Origin: Candidatus Coprovivens excrementavium
Lineage (GTDB): Bacteria; Bacillota_I; Bacilli_A; RF39; UBA660
Assembly: GCA_944363975.1 (NCBI GenBank)
Contig: CALVVU010000003.1
Coordinates: 186,001 to 250,000 of the forward strand
Length of the DNA stretch: 64,000 bases
Direction of reading: 5' to 3'
Positions 62,589-64,000 of the stretch are shown here, piece by piece. The first letter of the stretch is position 1; every line of letters starts with the position of its first letter. The translations under genes and the position numbers were made by a program. The notes beneath the pieces are model-generated. The model had not been told where the DNA came from, made no database searches, and was given only the letters and a program-made list of their open reading frames with translations.

Positions 62589-63038
62589 ATGGAATTATAT
62601 AAAGGTAAAAATTGGGATGTAATTTTTGTGGACTGGTGTCAGGAATTCATTGGGGATTGTATAATATCTTGTAATAAAGAAAGTTTAAGTGATTTAACCG
62701 ATGAAGATTGGCAAGAACTTGGTAGATTAGAAAAAGAATTAGAACGAATATCTAAAAAACTATTTAATGCCACGATGTTTAATTTTGCATGTTTAATGAA
62801 TAATGCATATAGAGATAACGAAAAACCTAATGTGCATTTCCACTTTATACCTAGATATAAGAACAAATTAAAATTATTCAATAAAGTTTATAAAGATAAA
62901 CATTTTGGATATAATTTTTGGAAATGGGCTTTGAATAAGTTTAAAAGTCAAAAAGATATTTTTACAAAAGAAGAAAGATTAAAAATTTTTCAAATGATGA
63001 AAGAAGAATTTAATATTAATGGAGTTAATAATGCCTGA
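62589..63038 (+). CDS. HIT-like protein
   Basis: This 149-aa protein contains a HIT-type histidine motif in NVHFHFIPRYKN after a conserved ATMFNFACLMNNAY helix/strand, as in HIT hydrolases (usually HxHxHxx; only the first two His are in phase here). HIT enzymes hydrolyse nucleotide conjugates such as Ap4A. The C terminus is basic and helical. It overlaps the next, broken gene by 8 nt. The ribosome site is AGGAG. Confidence 0.65.
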   Translation: MELYKGKNWDVIFVDWCQEFIGDCIISCNKESLSDLTDEDWQELGRLEKELERISKKLFNATMFNFACLMNNAYRDNEKPNVHFHFIPRYKNKLKLFNKVYKDKHFGYNFWKWALNKFKSQKDIFTKEERLKIFQMMKEEFNINGVNNA

Positions 63039-63162
63039 TTGGTCAATTTATTTAGCAATCGCAAAAAGAATAAATGATAAATTAAATTTGGGCAAAGATT
63101 TATTTTATTATGGAAATTTACTTCCTGATGTTGATAAAAGCACTCTAATTAGTAGAGATTAA
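63031..63162 (+). pseudogene. Truncated zinc-dependent phospholipase C-like fragment
   Basis: A 43-codon frame reads MPDWSIYLAIAKRIND then LFYYGNLLPDVDK, which looks like the start of the zinc-dependent phospholipase C-like family, and stops at 63160. It starts inside the HIT-like gene. What follows belongs to another family, so this is a 5' remnant joined to a foreign 3' end. Confidence 0.5.
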
Positions 63163-63443
63163 GCACATTATGGTAATCATATTATTCCTGAAGTAATTGA
63201 AAGAGAATATAACTCATTAATAAATATTCTAAATAATTACCATGATAAAAAGATATTAATTGTTGATCATTCAACATCATTAGCAAGTTTATTTAGTAAA
63301 TGGTGTGAAATTGCTTATACTGATGGTTATAAATTTAATGGTAAACAATTTTTTGATGGAAAATGGGGTTATTGCGAGACTTTTTAATTAGAGTTTGATT
63401 ATGACAATAATTTAATTAATATACAAAATATAAAACTAGTTTA
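63163..63443 (+). pseudogene. Histidine-phosphatase C-terminal fragment
   Basis: In the same frame after the stop at 63160 the sequence reads IIPEVIEREYNSLINILNNY, ILIVDHSTSLASLFSKWCEI and FNGKQFFDGKWGYCETF, then a stop and EFDYDNNLINIQNIKLV. HST...KWCEI...CETF is the C-terminal half of a histidine phosphatase (phosphoglycerate-mutase fold); the catalytic RHG start is missing and there is one internal stop at 63386. Confidence 0.6.
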
Positions 63444-63457
63444 GGGAGTGATAAATA

Positions 63458-64000
63458 GTGAATGAGCTTATTAATCAATTAAAAGAAATTACTAGTTTAT
63501 CGGAATTAGAAAATTTGAGTAGTGTTAATACAAATACTTTACTATATGCTATTGTAAAAAGTGAAAGGTATGATTTACTTAAAAACTTCAATATAAGACT
63601 AAATATTAGTGATAATGTTACACTTGAAAAACTAACAGATTTTTTATTATCGGATGAAGATATATTGTATTATATGCATAGAAACGGATTTTCCTTTTCA
63701 AAAGAAGAACTAAATGTATTATTTAGCTTAGTTTTGAAAAAGTATCAATATTCATATAAATTTGATTGTTTCTTAAGAGATTTTTTGGGGAATAAAGATG
63801 AATTAAATACTTTTATAAAAGAACATGAACATTTTTTTGAAAATTATATTAATGAAAAAAAACAAAGTGTTTCATATATATTAAAAGATTGTGATAGTTT
63901 TGTTGAGTTAATATTAAAGGGAAATCATGCTGAATTAGTTAGTAATTTAGAGAACTATTCATTATCTAATTTAAAATTGTTAGTTCAATTATTAAGGCAA
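63458..64000 (+). CDS. Unknown protein, 3' end beyond window
   Basis: An open frame with GTG start (63458-63460) and GGGAG ribosome site runs for at least 181 codons to the window edge. It is hydrophilic, helical, Leu/Asn/Lys-rich (ELIKQ-like LINQLKEITSLSELENLSS, LKDCDSFVELILKGNHAEL), without membrane segments. I do not recognise it. The repeated short helices recall ankyrin/HEAT-type solenoids, but that is weak. Confidence 0.65.
   Translation, partial: MNELINQLKEITSLSELENLSSVNTNTLLYAIVKSERYDLLKNFNIRLNISDNVTLEKLTDFLLSDEDILYYMHRNGFSFSKEELNVLFSLVLKKYQYSYKFDCFLRDFLGNKDELNTFIKEHEHFFENYINEKKQSVSYILKDCDSFVELILKGNHAELVSNLENYSLSNLKLLVQLLRQ

Larger units (their letters stand above)
61811..64000 (+). 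mobile_element. Decayed element 2 (continues past window end)
   Basis: It starts at the second attachment copy and has a paralogue of the first small gene, then a relaxase-tail pseudogene, a HIT-like gene, a chimeric pseudogene and a partial gene. The right boundary is not in view, so the later genes could also be host DNA. Confidence 0.45.

Overview
The window is AT-rich Firmicutes chromosome. It uses the standard bacterial code: TGA closes ftsA, stp and other genes, and Trp is TGG. Gene order follows Bacillus closely in many short blocks: ftsA-ftsZ-spoIIGA-sigE, rlmN-stp-prkC-rsgA-rpe, dnaD-nth, ponA-recU, gpsB-rnpB, rodZ-pgsA-recA-rny, ftsY-ylxM-ffh and DUF177-rpmF. PolC plus a second DnaE-type polymerase, RNase Y, RNase J, RecU and GpsB all point to class Bacilli. 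A SpoIIGA/pro-SigE pair and a CotD-like coat protein suggest a spore former or a recent descendant of one. The extreme AT bias and many short membrane or surface proteins of unknown function fit gut-associated Bacilli related to Erysipelotrichales/Mollicutes; this placement is inference.

Layout. 1-20.6 kb is core: division and early mother-cell sporulation control (ftsA to sigE), RlmN and the Stp/PrkC signalling pair with RsgA and Rpe, CCA-adding enzyme, DnaD and Nth, convergent ponA-recU, then gpsB, RNase P RNA, rodZ, pgsA, LexA-box-controlled recA, and rny. 20.6-29.8 kb holds a giant 1846-residue surface protein with pilin-like modules, an SDR oxidoreductase, a D,D-carboxypeptidase and RNase J. 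30-34 kb is the SRP block (ftsY, ylxM, ffh) interrupted by a thymidylate kinase and a decayed stretch. 34-37.4 kb carries small envelope, spore and unknown genes, rpoZ, and on the minus strand rpmB. 37.5-54.2 kb carries three DNA polymerases (dnaE, a very long polC, polA), mutM and an unknown three-gene cluster ending in a C26 amidotransferase. 54.3-59.9 kb is a mixture: a Fic protein, a MIF/tautomerase homologue, TmcAL, DUF177-rpmF and a Cys-rich lipoprotein.

From 59.9 kb the character changes. A tRNA-Thr(GGU) gene is followed by two tandem, related, decayed integrative elements. The tRNA 3' tip, its terminator and the adjacent small gene recur about 1.83 kb downstream. Between and after the copies lie a frameshifted serine-recombinase fragment, a relaxase-tail pseudogene, an intact 280-residue gene of unknown function, a HIT-like gene, a chimeric pseudogene and a gene running off the window.

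Two general patterns stand out. Most single-gene promoters are extended -10 type (TGnTATAAT), placed so that transcription should start in or just before the Shine-Dalgarno, giving leaders of roughly 10-20 nt. Many intrinsic terminators sit directly against the next promoter. The best candidates for something undescribed are the enlarged PolC with insertions inside its exonuclease and next to its PHP region, the tandem tRNA-Thr elements with an interposed cargo gene, and the 504-aa/144-aa/C26 cluster.
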